Source of the DNA: Candidatus Kerfeldbacteria bacterium
GTDB lineage: Bacteria; Patescibacteriota; Patescibacteriia; SBBC01; JACPUP01
Length of the DNA: 12,149 nt
Direction of reading: 5' to 3'
Assembly: GCA_016192205.1 (NCBI GenBank)
Contig: JACPUP010000014.1
Location: forward strand, 1 to 12,149
Part shown: positions 1 through 5,305 of the stretch, in pieces
Position numbering within the stretch: the first letter of the stretch is position 1
Layout of the letters: each line of letters begins with the position of its first letter
Program-made: the position numbers and the translations under genes
The notes under the pieces: generated by a model
Database searches by the model: none
What the model saw: the letters and a program-made list of their open reading frames with translations, nothing else
What the model was told of the DNA's origin: nothing

Positions 1-1
1 G

Positions 2-136
2 CTCCCGGCGGGCACCCGCCTGGTCGTCTGGGATGGGAGCGACGATCACAACCAGCGGTTGCCAGCCGGCGTCTACTTTGCCCGATTGACCGTCGGGCAG
101 GAGACCCGGACGACCAAGCTGGTCATCGCCCATTAG
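2..136 (+). CDS. C-terminal end of a secreted protein with FlgD-like Ig / sorting-type domain (partial)
   Basis: This is the last 44 codons of an open frame that enters from the left edge and stops at TAG 134-136. The residues show a beta-strand, then WDGSDD, then LPAGVYFARL, then a Thr/Lys strand ending LVIAH. That order (V-WDG-x-D, then aGvYf.rl, then t.Klv) is typical of FlgD-like Ig domains and related type-A C-terminal domains at the end of large extracellular proteins. In many bacteria such tails take part in outer-surface delivery or act as a final Ig domain. The function of the rest of the protein cannot be seen. A strong terminator follows 62 bases after the stop, so this is the last gene of its transcript. 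I am confident that it is coding and fairly confident of the domain type. Confidence 0.75.
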   Translation, partial: LPAGTRLVVWDGSDDHNQRLPAGVYFARLTVGQETRTTKLVIAH

Positions 137-400
137 AGAAGATACGAACCTTCGGTGCTGACCACGTCGAACCCGACGCGGTCGGTCCACGCCACACAGT
201 CCCGAGTTCACCTGAACTCGGGACTTTTTCTTCCTCGAGGGAGCAGTTGCATTCTTCCGCCGCTGCCTGCGGACTTGACGAAACTGACCACCCACCTCGG
301 CCTCCAGATGCAGACACCCCTGCAGGGATCGCGCCGCGGGGAAAATAACACAAACAAACCGACAAAGTTTTCGGCTGCGAAGTATTTGCCAACCCTTAGT
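137..400. other. Intergenic region between convergent genes
   Basis: This gap separates the end of the rightward left-edge gene from the end of the leftward protease gene. It contains the terminator at 198-230 and a hairpin that begins at 389 and overlaps the protease stop codon. Long frames crossing it on either strand lack protein-like composition. I see no other gene or RNA. Confidence 0.6.
198..230 (+). terminator. Rho-independent terminator of the left-edge gene
   Basis: The arms AGTCCCGAGTTC (198-209) and GAACTCGGGACT (214-225) are perfectly complementary over 12 bp around the tetraloop ACCT. The tract TTTTTC follows. The T-run lies only on the plus-strand side, so it serves the rightward gene ending at 136. 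Confidence 0.92.
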
Positions 401-411
401 TTAAAGGTTGG
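389..411 (-). other. Hairpin overlapping the protease stop codon (terminator-like, no U tract)
   Basis: On the minus strand, CCAACCTTT pairs with AAGGGTTGG (9 bp, one G-T wobble) around a 5-base loop, and the TAA stop (403-401) lies inside the structure. No T-run follows on the minus strand, so a canonical intrinsic terminator is not supported. It may stabilise the 3' end of the two-gene transcript. Confidence 0.4.
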
Positions 412-799
412 TTGTAGGCTTCAGTTCGATTTCCCGCTTCTGATAATCGAACTTCACGATGAAACGCTCAAAGAAACCCTCTTGACCGACGGCGCCGATG
501 CCATCTTCCGGCAATTGCATGAAACCGACGGGGACGGCGATCTCGTGGCCACCGACAACGAGCGTGACAGAATGCCGAAAACAATCCCCTGGCTCGCCGG
601 TGATGCCCTGAACGGAAACCCGCTCACCAGCCTCGACGTCGATGCCGAGCGTTTCGGCAATTCCCCAATCGAAGAACGAGCCATCGGCACCGGAGTCCAC
701 CATGACTTCATACCGGACGGACTGCTTTCCGAAACGAACCTCGACCGGTATCACCGGGCGGAGGATGCCTTGTCCGTACCGCTTGTACTTGAACTTCAT
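401..799 (-). CDS. Retropepsin-like aspartic protease (single domain)
   Basis: This 132-residue protein has the hallmarks of the retroviral-type aspartyl protease family. The catalytic motif D35-S-G-A follows a hydrophobic strand (YEVMV) and precedes DGSFFD. Near the C-terminus, AVGQEGFFERF (103-113) matches the usual hydrophobic-Gly motif before a short helix and the final strands KFDYQKREIEL. Such single-domain proteins should act as homodimers, each subunit giving one Asp. No signal peptide or membrane segment is visible, so it should be cytosolic; its substrate is unknown. The start overlaps the stop of the upstream DUF5678 gene by ATGA (796-799), which indicates translational coupling, and it has no Shine-Dalgarno sequence of its own. 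The family assignment is firm; the biological role is not known. Confidence 0.85.
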   Translation of the reverse strand: MKFKYKRYGQGILRPVIPVEVRFGKQSVRYEVMVDSGADGSFFDWGIAETLGIDVEAGERVSVQGITGEPGDCFRHSVTLVVGGHEIAVPVGFMQLPEDGIGAVGQEGFFERFIVKFDYQKREIELKPTTNL

Positions 800-993
800 G
801 TGCCGGTGCCCACGTAGGCCACCAGCTTGCTCGGCATTCGCGTGAGGATGGGTTTGGCAACGCCGGCACGACGAGCGTTCGCCAACGCCTCTTTGGCGGT
901 CTTCCCACTGCCGACTACCGTCTGCTCATCATCCTTCAGCGCAACCCAAAGACCCCGATATTTTCTGTAAATATTGGTCCAGTCGATTGCCAT
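796..993 (-). CDS. DUF5678 domain protein, partner of the aspartic protease
   Basis: This 65-residue protein starts MAIDWTN. Its core, a Tyr-rich segment, then LWVALKDDEQTVVGSG, then TAKEALANARRAG, matches my recollection of DUF5678: a small beta-hairpin (kWVA-dg-vv-sG) followed by a helix. The domain's function is not established. I use ATG at 993 rather than the upstream TTG at 1035, because the TTG lies inside the -35 box of a well-formed promoter (1007-1035) whose -10 box ends 13 bases before the ATG. The stop overlaps the protease start by 4 bp, so the two genes form an operon. I infer a functional link, for example as substrate, adaptor or regulator of the protease, but nothing in the sequence proves it. 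Confidence 0.75.
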   Translation of the reverse strand: MAIDWTNIYRKYRGLWVALKDDEQTVVGSGKTAKEALANARRAGVAKPILTRMPSKLVAYVGTGT

Positions 994-1006
994 ACTCGTG
1001 CTCGGT

Positions 1007-1035
1007 AGGATAGCGGCGTTACCCGACGATGTCAA
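1007..1035 (-). promoter_or_regulatory. Sigma70-type promoter of the DUF5678-protease operon
   Basis: On the minus strand the -35 box is TTGACA (1035-1030, perfect consensus), followed by a 17-bp spacer and -10 TATCCT (1012-1007). The -10 box ends 13 bases before ATG 993, so transcription should start about 6 bases upstream of the start codon. No Shine-Dalgarno sequence fits in such a leader. Confidence 0.75.
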
Positions 1036-1050
1036 CGCTAACGACGTGGG

Positions 1051-1070
1051 GAATGGAGTCAGCCACTATT
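1051..1070. repeat. Degenerate REP-like unit
   Basis: GAATGGAGTCAGCCACTATT is a diverged copy of the REP-like hairpin that opens the composite repeat 17 bases downstream (AAATGG, loop, CCATTT). It differs at a few positions. Together with the units at 1089-1109 and 2369-2389 it makes three copies in the window. Confidence 0.6.
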
Positions 1071-1197
1071 GATGTCAGAGACGCGCGAAAATGGGGTCAG
1101 CCACCATTTCTGCGTGGAGCAACGTCAAGTCGCTGTTCCGCTAACGCAGACAGCACATGCGAGTTCCGTTTCGCTCCTGCCTACCGGCAGGCAGGTC

Positions 1198-1230
1198 GCC
1201 GCTCACCCCCTCGGGTGGGCGGCCTTTTTT
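1198..1230 (+). terminator. Rightward intrinsic terminator inside repeat copy 1
   Basis: GCCGCTCACCC (1198-1208) pairs with GGGTGGGCGGC (1213-1223) over 11 bp with one wobble and the tetraloop CCTC, then C and six Ts. All neighbouring genes run leftward, so it would stop antisense transcripts or a small RNA made from the repeat itself. Confidence 0.75.
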
Positions 1231-1263
1231 CTCGCCATTCGAGTTGACAAGTGTTGCTTTTCT

Positions 1264-1293
1264 CATCGGCTCTTTCGTACGAATGGTCCGATG
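1264..1293. repeat. 30-bp near-perfect palindrome, copy 1
   Basis: The outer arms CATCGG (1264-1269) and CCGATG (1288-1293) flank a central palindrome TTCGTACGAA (1274-1283). The intervening bases are partly paired. Only two positions per arm are mismatched and one is a wobble. It is conserved in copy 2, where the centre is longer. Confidence 0.75.
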
Positions 1294-1303
1294 TAGTAAT
1301 TGA

Positions 1304-1330
1304 GGGTGGCACCGACAGCCGATGCCACCC
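1304..1330 (-). other. Hairpin downstream of the 1379-1792 gene
   Basis: GGGTGGCA (1304-1311) and TGCCACCC (1323-1330) form a perfect 8-bp stem with an 11-base loop, 49 bases past the stop codon of the leftward orphan gene. No T-run follows on either side, so it is a 3' stem structure rather than a standard terminator. Confidence 0.45.
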
Positions 1331-1378
1331 CGTTCTTGATGACGCCATCCCCATTCGGACTTGTCAGATGGTTTCGAT

Positions 1379-1792
1379 TCAGGGGAACCAGAAGCGGCCG
1401 TCCGTCTGGTCCTCAATGTGCCAGGCGAATTGCAGCTCGCGCCACTTGCCAGTGTTCTTCCAATCGCCCTTCCGGACCAAGAAACCTTTTTTCCACTTGC
1501 CGCCATGTGCCACCCTGACACGGATCGGTTCCCACGTCAGATCGGGTTTCTCGCATGCCATTTCGCAGAGGAACGCCTGCCAGGTTCCGCCGCCCTCCCA
1601 ATGAATGTAGGTCTGAACGTAGACCTCGCGACGCCGGCCTTGGCCGACCGTCTCTGGAGGATGCGCCTCGACGACGGTGTGCATCATGAGGAATTTCGAA
1701 CCGAGGTGTGCGTCGAGCACGAGACGAACCATCTCCAGCGCCAGGGTGACCGAGGAACTGAGTTCGATCTTGGTCGTTCTCGCCCCAGACAT
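1379..1792 (-). CDS. Orphan Trp-rich small protein, function unknown
   Basis: This 137-residue protein belongs to no family I recognise. It opens with a Ser/Thr-rich strand and a predicted helix (LALEMVRLVLDAHLG), followed by a beta-rich region. There are eight Trp residues, including WEGGGTWQAF, WKKGF, DWKNTGKW and a final GRFWFP. The spacing suggests a compact beta-sandwich or barrel. No signal peptide or membrane segment is visible. The frame is chosen over two overlapping long frames because GGGAGG sits 6 bases before the ATG, an excellent Shine-Dalgarno sequence, and because the composition is protein-like. A candidate promoter at 1917-1944 would give a leader of roughly 115 bases that contains a strong hairpin (1836-1856). 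It lies between the two copies of the composite repeat. Confidence 0.65.
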   Translation of the reverse strand: MSGARTTKIELSSSVTLALEMVRLVLDAHLGSKFLMMHTVVEAHPPETVGQGRRREVYVQTYIHWEGGGTWQAFLCEMACEKPDLTWEPIRVRVAHGGKWKKGFLVRKGDWKNTGKWRELQFAWHIEDQTDGRFWFP

Positions 1793-1798
1793 CGTTTT

Positions 1799-1804
1799 CC
1801 TCCC
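1799..1804 (-). promoter_or_regulatory. Strong Shine-Dalgarno sequence of the 1379-1792 gene
   Basis: On the minus strand GGGAGG is followed by AAAACG and then the ATG at 1792. This site decides the reading frame in a region where several long frames overlap. Confidence 0.8.
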
Positions 1805-1835
1805 GTTCCAGGAAGCGGTGACGACTGTCCATCAC

Positions 1836-1856
1836 CGGCTGCTGTCTCAGCAGCCG
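1836..1856 (-). other. Stable hairpin in the 5' leader of the 1379-1792 gene
   Basis: CGGCTGCTG (1836-1844) and CAGCAGCCG (1848-1856) pair perfectly over 9 bp around a 3-base loop. Flanking CTGTC and GACAG segments could extend the structure past an internal loop. It lies between the candidate promoter and the ribosome binding site, and no T-run follows it. Confidence 0.6.
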
Positions 1857-1916
1857 TCTGGATAAGACAGAAACTTCCAGGCGGCTGCCGAACAGCTGAA
1901 AAGAACGCAGTGGCTC

Positions 1917-1944
1917 ATTACCACAGGTGTTTCTCGTCTGTCAA
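1917..1944 (-). promoter_or_regulatory. Candidate promoter of the 1379-1792 gene
   Basis: On the minus strand a perfect -35 TTGACA (1944-1939) is followed after 16 bp by GGTAAT (1922-1917), which matches four of six -10 positions but lacks the conserved A at its second position. The -35 box is convincing and the -10 box uncertain. Confidence 0.4.
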
Positions 1945-2007
1945 TATCACCGCTCACCACATCCGATCCCGCCGGCCGCGGAGGGCGAGCAAGCACCTTC
2001 CTTGCTG

Positions 2008-2298
2008 CTATTGCGGAAGGTGATTGGCGACGTTCAGAATCTTCAGTTCGGGCTCAACGCCGGCTTCTCGGAAGATCTGAACACCCCGCGGCGTTTGTCC
2101 CGAGGCGCGCATGGCGTCAACCGCCTCCTGACTTTCCCAAACCGTGAGAATCCGCCAATCCGAAGGGTCGTCTTGCCCCTCAACGAGAAAACTTTCAATG
2201 AAGCCGGGGGGAAACGGCCCTTTTGTCAGGGCATAGCTGGCCTTGAGCCTCGTGGCCTGTTCAGGCGTCAGCCGTGCCTTAAGTCGGGTGATAATCAT
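2008..2298 (-). CDS. Small ABM-like (dimeric alpha/beta barrel) protein
   Basis: This 96-residue protein begins MIITRLKARLT. It shows the strand-helix-strand-strand-helix-strand order of the antibiotic-biosynthesis-monooxygenase-like / dimeric alpha-beta barrel fold: helix TPEQATRLKASY, then PGFIESFLVEGQ, the strand DWRILTVWESQEAVDAMR (the W-x-S/D-x-E-A pattern usual in this fold), and the final PELKILNV. Such proteins dimerise; some oxidise aromatics or degrade heme, and many are uncharacterised. No catalytic residue set is recognisable here. I choose ATG 2298 over the upstream ATG at 2337. A 17-bp-spaced promoter (2305-2333) has its -10 box ending 6 bases before this ATG, which predicts a transcript starting at the ATG itself; the longer version would overlap the promoter. 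The fold assignment is moderately sure, the function unknown. Confidence 0.7.
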   Translation of the reverse strand: MIITRLKARLTPEQATRLKASYALTKGPFPPGFIESFLVEGQDDPSDWRILTVWESQEAVDAMRASGQTPRGVQIFREAGVEPELKILNVANHLPQ

Positions 2299-2304
2299 AC
2301 AGCC

Positions 2305-2333
2305 AGGATACGGATATCTTCTCTCGGGGTCCA
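2305..2333 (-). promoter_or_regulatory. Promoter of the ABM-like gene, predicting a leaderless mRNA
   Basis: On the minus strand -35 TGGACC (2333-2328, four of six) is followed by a 17-bp spacer and -10 TATCCT (2310-2305). Only six bases separate the -10 box from ATG 2298, so the start codon would be at or next to the transcription start. No Shine-Dalgarno sequence is present. Confidence 0.55.
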
Positions 2334-2453
2334 GCATTCTATCTGTATCGAGAAGAGGAAAATGGGGAAAATGGGGTCAGCCACCATTTCTGCGTGGAGC
2401 AACGTCAAGACGCTGTTCCGTTGATGCGGACAGCACCGGTGCTTTGCACCTTC

Positions 2454-2490
2454 GCCGCTCACCCCCTCGGGTGGGCGGCCTTCTTTTTTT
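2454..2490 (+). terminator. Rightward intrinsic terminator inside repeat copy 2
   Basis: It has the same 11-bp stem and CCTC loop as in copy 1 (arms 2454-2464 and 2469-2479). The T-rich tail is longer: TTCTTTTTTT at 2481-2490. Again no rightward protein gene lies upstream. Confidence 0.75.
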
Positions 2491-2522
2491 CTCGCCATTC
2501 GAGTTGACAAGTGTTGTTTTCT

Positions 2523-2552
2523 CATCGGCTCATTCGTACGAATGGTCCGATG
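2523..2552. repeat. 30-bp near-perfect palindrome, copy 2
   Basis: The arms CATCGG and CCGATG surround the 12-bp palindrome ATTCGTACGAAT (2532-2543). Of 15 base pairs only one is mismatched and one is a G-T wobble. It could be a protein-binding operator or a hairpin end of a mobile repeat. Confidence 0.75.
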
Positions 2553-2571
2553 ATATACCTTCGATGACTCG

Positions 2572-2588
2572 AAAGGCGGCTACCCGCC
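2572..2588 (-). terminator. Weak terminator-like hairpin after the coiled-coil gene
   Basis: On the minus strand GGCGG (2588-2584), loop GTAG, CCGCC (2579-2575) is followed by TTT. The stem is short and the T-run minimal, 17 bases past the stop at 2606, so this is only a candidate. Confidence 0.35.
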
Positions 2589-2605
2589 ACCATCTACTCA
2601 CCCGT

Positions 2606-2884
2606 TCACACCGCCAGTTCCGCATCGCTCACGACGCCTTTGCGGACAAGCGTTTCCTTGAGGCGCTGGTGGCTCATTCGGAGAACCGCCATCTCATCGT
2701 GCCAGACCTCGGTCTTCTTGAGGTAGGTGTCGAGGTTTGTATAAATCGCTCCGACATTCGCCTCCACCCGGGCGAGGTTCGTTTTGACCACTTCAAGATC
2801 CTCTCGCATAGCAACTTTAGCAAGAAGCTTGCGTAAAACCTCGTCGAAGTGGGTTTTGGTGACGTAATCAGTTCTTCTGGTCAT
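2606..2884 (-). CDS. Small coiled-coil hypothetical protein
   Basis: This 92-residue protein starts MTRRTDYVTKTHFDEVLRK. Charged heptad-like segments (VLRKLLAKVAMREDLEVVKTN, then LARVEANVGAIYTNLDTYLKKTE) predict a long helix or coiled coil, followed by EVWHDEMAVLRMSHQRLKE and a short tail. Proteins of this style, with an N-terminal segment and then repeated 'V-x-N-L' helices, are common unknowns in uncultivated bacteria; the function is not known and no membrane segment is seen. The start is supported by GAAAGG 7 bases before the ATG and by a promoter at 2909-2937. The Shine-Dalgarno sequence lies in the loop and 3' arm of a hairpin at the predicted 5' end of the mRNA. Confidence 0.65.
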   Translation of the reverse strand: MTRRTDYVTKTHFDEVLRKLLAKVAMREDLEVVKTNLARVEANVGAIYTNLDTYLKKTEVWHDEMAVLRMSHQRLKETLVRKGVVSDAELAV

Positions 2885-2886
2885 AA

Positions 2887-2904
2887 AGCGGCCTTTCGGC
2901 CACC
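2887..2904 (-). promoter_or_regulatory. Leader hairpin containing the Shine-Dalgarno sequence
   Basis: On the minus strand GGTGGCC pairs with GGCCGCT (7 bp, two wobbles) around the GNRA tetraloop GAAA, and the Shine-Dalgarno GAAAGG spans loop and 3' arm. The ATG follows two bases after the structure. The predicted transcription start falls at or next to the 5' arm. Confidence 0.5.
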
Positions 2905-2908
2905 GCGA

Positions 2909-2937
2909 CTTGTAGCCGAAGAATATCCCGATGCCAA
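2909..2937 (-). promoter_or_regulatory. Candidate promoter of the coiled-coil gene
   Basis: On the minus strand -35 TTGGCA (2937-2932, five of six) has a 17-bp spacer to -10 TACAAG (2914-2909, four of six). Transcription would begin near 2902, giving a leader of about 18-20 bases. It lies in the gap after the ligase gene, so this small gene need not depend on the parAB transcript. Confidence 0.5.
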
Positions 2938-3011
2938 GCCGGGGTCAAGATGGGTCGTGAACAATCGGTTTTCCTCCACGCCTACTTGCTACTTCCTCTT
3001 CGCCTCCTCTC

Positions 3012-5303
3012 CTACTCGCTCGCCTGCAGCTTCTCGATTTTGGCTTCCACTCCCGCGTCTCCGGGCGCCAACGCATTCACTTTCTGGTACGCCGCCAACG
3101 CCGCTGCCGTGTCCCCTTTCTCCTCCTGCAGCTGGGCAATGGTCAGGAACGTGCCCGTATTGGCTGGATTCACGAGCGCAGCCTGGGTGAAGGCGGTCAG
3201 TGCCGCATCAACGTTGTCACGGTTGTTCTCGATCCGGCCGAGGTCGATCCAGGTCTGTTCGTCGTTCGGCGACGTGGACAGGATCGCCTGGAGCGCGGCC
3301 ACGGCCGCCTCGACGTCTCCCTGAAGCTCCAGGACCAGCGCTTTGCCCAGACTGGCCGAGGGAAACGCCCGCTTCCGCTCCAGGGCCTCGTCGAAAAACG
3401 CGTTCGCCCGCTCGAGCGCCTGGTCGCGCTGTTCAGTCGCCGCAGTCCGATCTTCCTCGGACTCGGTCTGTTCACTCTGGGTCGCCAGGAGACCAGCGCG
3501 GCCAAGCTCGAGCCGTCCGGCGCTCACGTAGTGCAGGGGATTCTGCGGCTCAATGTTCGCCGCAAGGCCATACGAGGCAATGGCCGCGTCGAGGAAATCC
3601 GAACCGCTGATATTCTGCGCCAAGATGTAGAAGTTCGCGAGCTGTTCGTACGTGTCAGGATACTGCGGTTCAACCCGGGCGGCCCCCTGGACTGCGGCCA
3701 GGGCCGTGGCGAACGCGTTTTGGGCAGCTGCTTGGTCGGGTTCCTCCTTTTGCAGCGCGAGTTGGGCGCGCACCAAATCGGTCTGGGCGAGCGTGAAGTA
3801 GTACTTGGCCTCCCAGGGGTGCAGGCTGATGGCGGACACGAGCCGGTTGCGCACCTGCTCGATGTCTTCAGTCTGCGAAATGCCATCGAGCGACCGCTGG
3901 TACTTCCACTCTGCCAGCCAGAATCGGCCGCCCATAAAGACGCCGGTAACCGCAACGATGATGAAGAGCGAAAACCCGACCAACGCCAGGCTGCGGCGGT
4001 GTCCGTCGAGTCTCACCGGCCGGCTGTCCAAAGCAAACCGCGCTTGGCCCATGAGCACGCCGGCGAGCGCGAAGAACAAGAACGTCGTCATCATGCTCCA
4101 GGGGAAGAAGAACAGCGACGCCGCAACCGCCAGCCACGCAGCAGTCGCCGCGCCAGACCACAGCCGCTCCTCTTCATGTGACTCGTGGAGGAGCCGGTGG
4201 ATGACGAAACCGGCCAGCATGAGGACGAAGGCGAAAAACGTCACGGTGCCGACGATGCCGGTGCCCACCAACAGCTGATGGAACTCGTTGCTCGCTTTCA
4301 AGAACCGGATGTTCCATAACGGACCGTCGTTGTACGCTGGCGGGCGTTCGGTTGCAAAGGCGTAGAGGAAACTCTCGGGCCCGCGGCCGAACACCGGATC
4401 CTGGCGCAGTACGTCAGCGGTGATGGCGCGCGAGGTTCGGCTGTCGAGCACCAAGTCAGCCGGCGGTGTCACCGACGTGAACCGACCGATCGGAACGAGA
4501 TAGAGAACAAAAATCAATGCAATGAGGAACGAGAGGCCAGCGGTCGCCAGGGTCGAGGCAGCGTCCGACCGCAGCAACCGCGCCAACAGCAGCAGGCCAA
4601 GCCCGATCATCGCGCCAATCCACCCGATCCGGTGATCGAGGATGGCCAACAACACGAACGCCAACACGGAGACGACGATGAGGGTCCAACGCCAGGCGCC
4701 CGTCTCGCGCCGCAGGAATCCGAGGCTCAACGTCAACGACGCGGCAGCCATGAGCCCGAGCACACCCGACGAATTCGTCGCCAGCAGGAACACCCCGCTC
4801 GACGTGCGATCCCACGGCAGCAGTTCCAAGCCGAACAACTTCGCCAACGCGTAGAGGAACACGAGGCCGCTGCCGAGCACCAGGAACCGCAACAGCCGGT
4901 GGAGCGCGGTCGGGCTGGACAGCTGCGACACGAGCACCGCGTAGAACGCGGCAATCAGCAGGAGTGCCAGCGGGTGGTTCTCAAAACCCACGGCGCCGAC
5001 CAATCCCGTGTAGCGATACGGTGAAAAGAGCCAGGCGAGCACGGCCACGAGCACGAACAGTCCGAGCAGGCGGCCGAACGGCGTGCTCACCCAGGCCAGC
5101 TGCCGCTCGCGCACGAGTCGGGCAAACCACACGACCCCAGCGGCCAGAACGAACACGAGGAGCAGCAGTGTTTTGTTGAACCCAAGCGCATCTGGGGTGA
5201 ACGGCAAAAAAAAGATGGGCGTCAGCAGGGCCGGCAGCGTGACGAGCCACTCGAACCAGGCGTTGAACATCGAACCATGTGCTTTGAGCGGCATCAGTCG
5301 CAT
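3012..5303 (-). CDS. O-antigen-ligase-like (Wzy_C type) membrane protein with C-terminal TPR region
   Basis: This 763-residue protein has two parts. Residues 1-460 hold about twelve hydrophobic segments (near 19-36, 43-63, 78-95, 110-127, 138-158, 170-196, 205-243, 253-272, 340-368, 385-420, 438-458). A large loop after residue 272 carries the family motif FGRGPESF (305-312). This fits the O-antigen ligase / polymerase superfamily, which transfers or polymerises lipid-linked glycans at the outer face of the inner membrane. Residues 480-760 are Ala-rich helical repeats of TPR type, e.g. ALTAFTQAALVNP and TAAALAAYQKVNALAPGD, probably for protein contacts. The start ATG lies 2 bases after the parB stop, with AGGACGG as Shine-Dalgarno sequence, so it appears to be the third gene of the parAB operon. 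Two further in-frame ATGs within 12 codons are possible starts. The exact substrate cannot be told. Confidence 0.85.
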   Translation of the reverse strand: MRLMPLKAHGSMFNAWFEWLVTLPALLTPIFFLPFTPDALGFNKTLLLLVFVLAAGVVWFARLVRERQLAWVSTPFGRLLGLFVLVAVLAWLFSPYRYTGLVGAVGFENHPLALLLIAAFYAVLVSQLSSPTALHRLLRFLVLGSGLVFLYALAKLFGLELLPWDRTSSGVFLLATNSSGVLGLMAAASLTLSLGFLRRETGAWRWTLIVVSVLAFVLLAILDHRIGWIGAMIGLGLLLLARLLRSDAASTLATAGLSFLIALIFVLYLVPIGRFTSVTPPADLVLDSRTSRAITADVLRQDPVFGRGPESFLYAFATERPPAYNDGPLWNIRFLKASNEFHQLLVGTGIVGTVTFFAFVLMLAGFVIHRLLHESHEEERLWSGAATAAWLAVAASLFFFPWSMMTTFLFFALAGVLMGQARFALDSRPVRLDGHRRSLALVGFSLFIIVAVTGVFMGGRFWLAEWKYQRSLDGISQTEDIEQVRNRLVSAISLHPWEAKYYFTLAQTDLVRAQLALQKEEPDQAAAQNAFATALAAVQGAARVEPQYPDTYEQLANFYILAQNISGSDFLDAAIASYGLAANIEPQNPLHYVSAGRLELGRAGLLATQSEQTESEEDRTAATEQRDQALERANAFFDEALERKRAFPSASLGKALVLELQGDVEAAVAALQAILSTSPNDEQTWIDLGRIENNRDNVDAALTAFTQAALVNPANTGTFLTIAQLQEEKGDTAAALAAYQKVNALAPGDAGVEAKIEKLQASE

Positions 5304-5305
5304 AC

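Larger units (their letters stand above)
1087..1293 (+). repeat. Composite intergenic repeat, copy 1
   Basis: This 207-bp element recurs at 2367-2552. The order is a REP-like hairpin (AAATGG/CCATTT, 1089-1109), a conserved block through GCTGTTCCG (to 1140), and a variable part holding the palindrome CCTGCC-TACC-GGCAGG (1176-1191). A rightward terminator (1198-1230), a TTGACA-containing block and a 30-bp palindrome (1264-1293) follow. The flanks are nearly identical to copy 2 while the middle differs in length and sequence. Indels between the copies are not multiples of three, so the element is not protein-coding. Both copies have the same orientation. It may be a REP/MITE-type mobile sequence, a small RNA gene or a transcription insulator; I cannot decide between these. 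Confidence 0.85.
2367..2552 (+). repeat. Composite intergenic repeat, copy 2
   Basis: This 186-bp copy lies in the same orientation as 1087-1293. The REP-like hairpin is at 2369-2389, the conserved block runs to 2420, and the variable hairpin is GGTGC-TTT-GCACC (2438-2450) instead of the CCTGCC/GGCAGG palindrome. The terminator is at 2454-2490 and the 30-bp palindrome at 2523-2552. A partial extra GAAAATGGGG unit precedes it. The segment between the two copies holds two small genes that are otherwise unrelated to each other. Confidence 0.85.

Noticed and set aside
155..817. Long rightward frame of 220 codons
   Set aside because: It runs through the terminator at 198-230 and is antisense to the well-identified aspartic protease; its translation has no recognisable domain.
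994..1035. N-terminal extension of the DUF5678 protein from TTG 1035
   Set aside because: It lies within the promoter and adds residues with no resemblance to the family.
1244..1272. TTGACA in the composite repeat as a promoter
   Set aside because: In both copies no acceptable -10 box lies 15-19 bases downstream and no rightward gene follows.
1141..1521. Leftward peptides within the repeats (MRK... with GRPPEGVSG)
   Set aside because: Similar peptides can be read in both repeat copies, but single-base and four-base indels between copies change the frame, so the conservation is at DNA or RNA level and not protein level.
1361..2023. Long rightward frame of 220 codons
   Set aside because: It is antisense to the leftward gene 1379-1792, which has a strong Shine-Dalgarno sequence and a more protein-like composition; the frame crosses the leader hairpin and promoter of that gene.
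401..2884. Integron-like cassette array of small genes with folded repeats
   Set aside because: The repeats do not show the paired attC core sites I would expect, only two copies exist, and no integrase is present.
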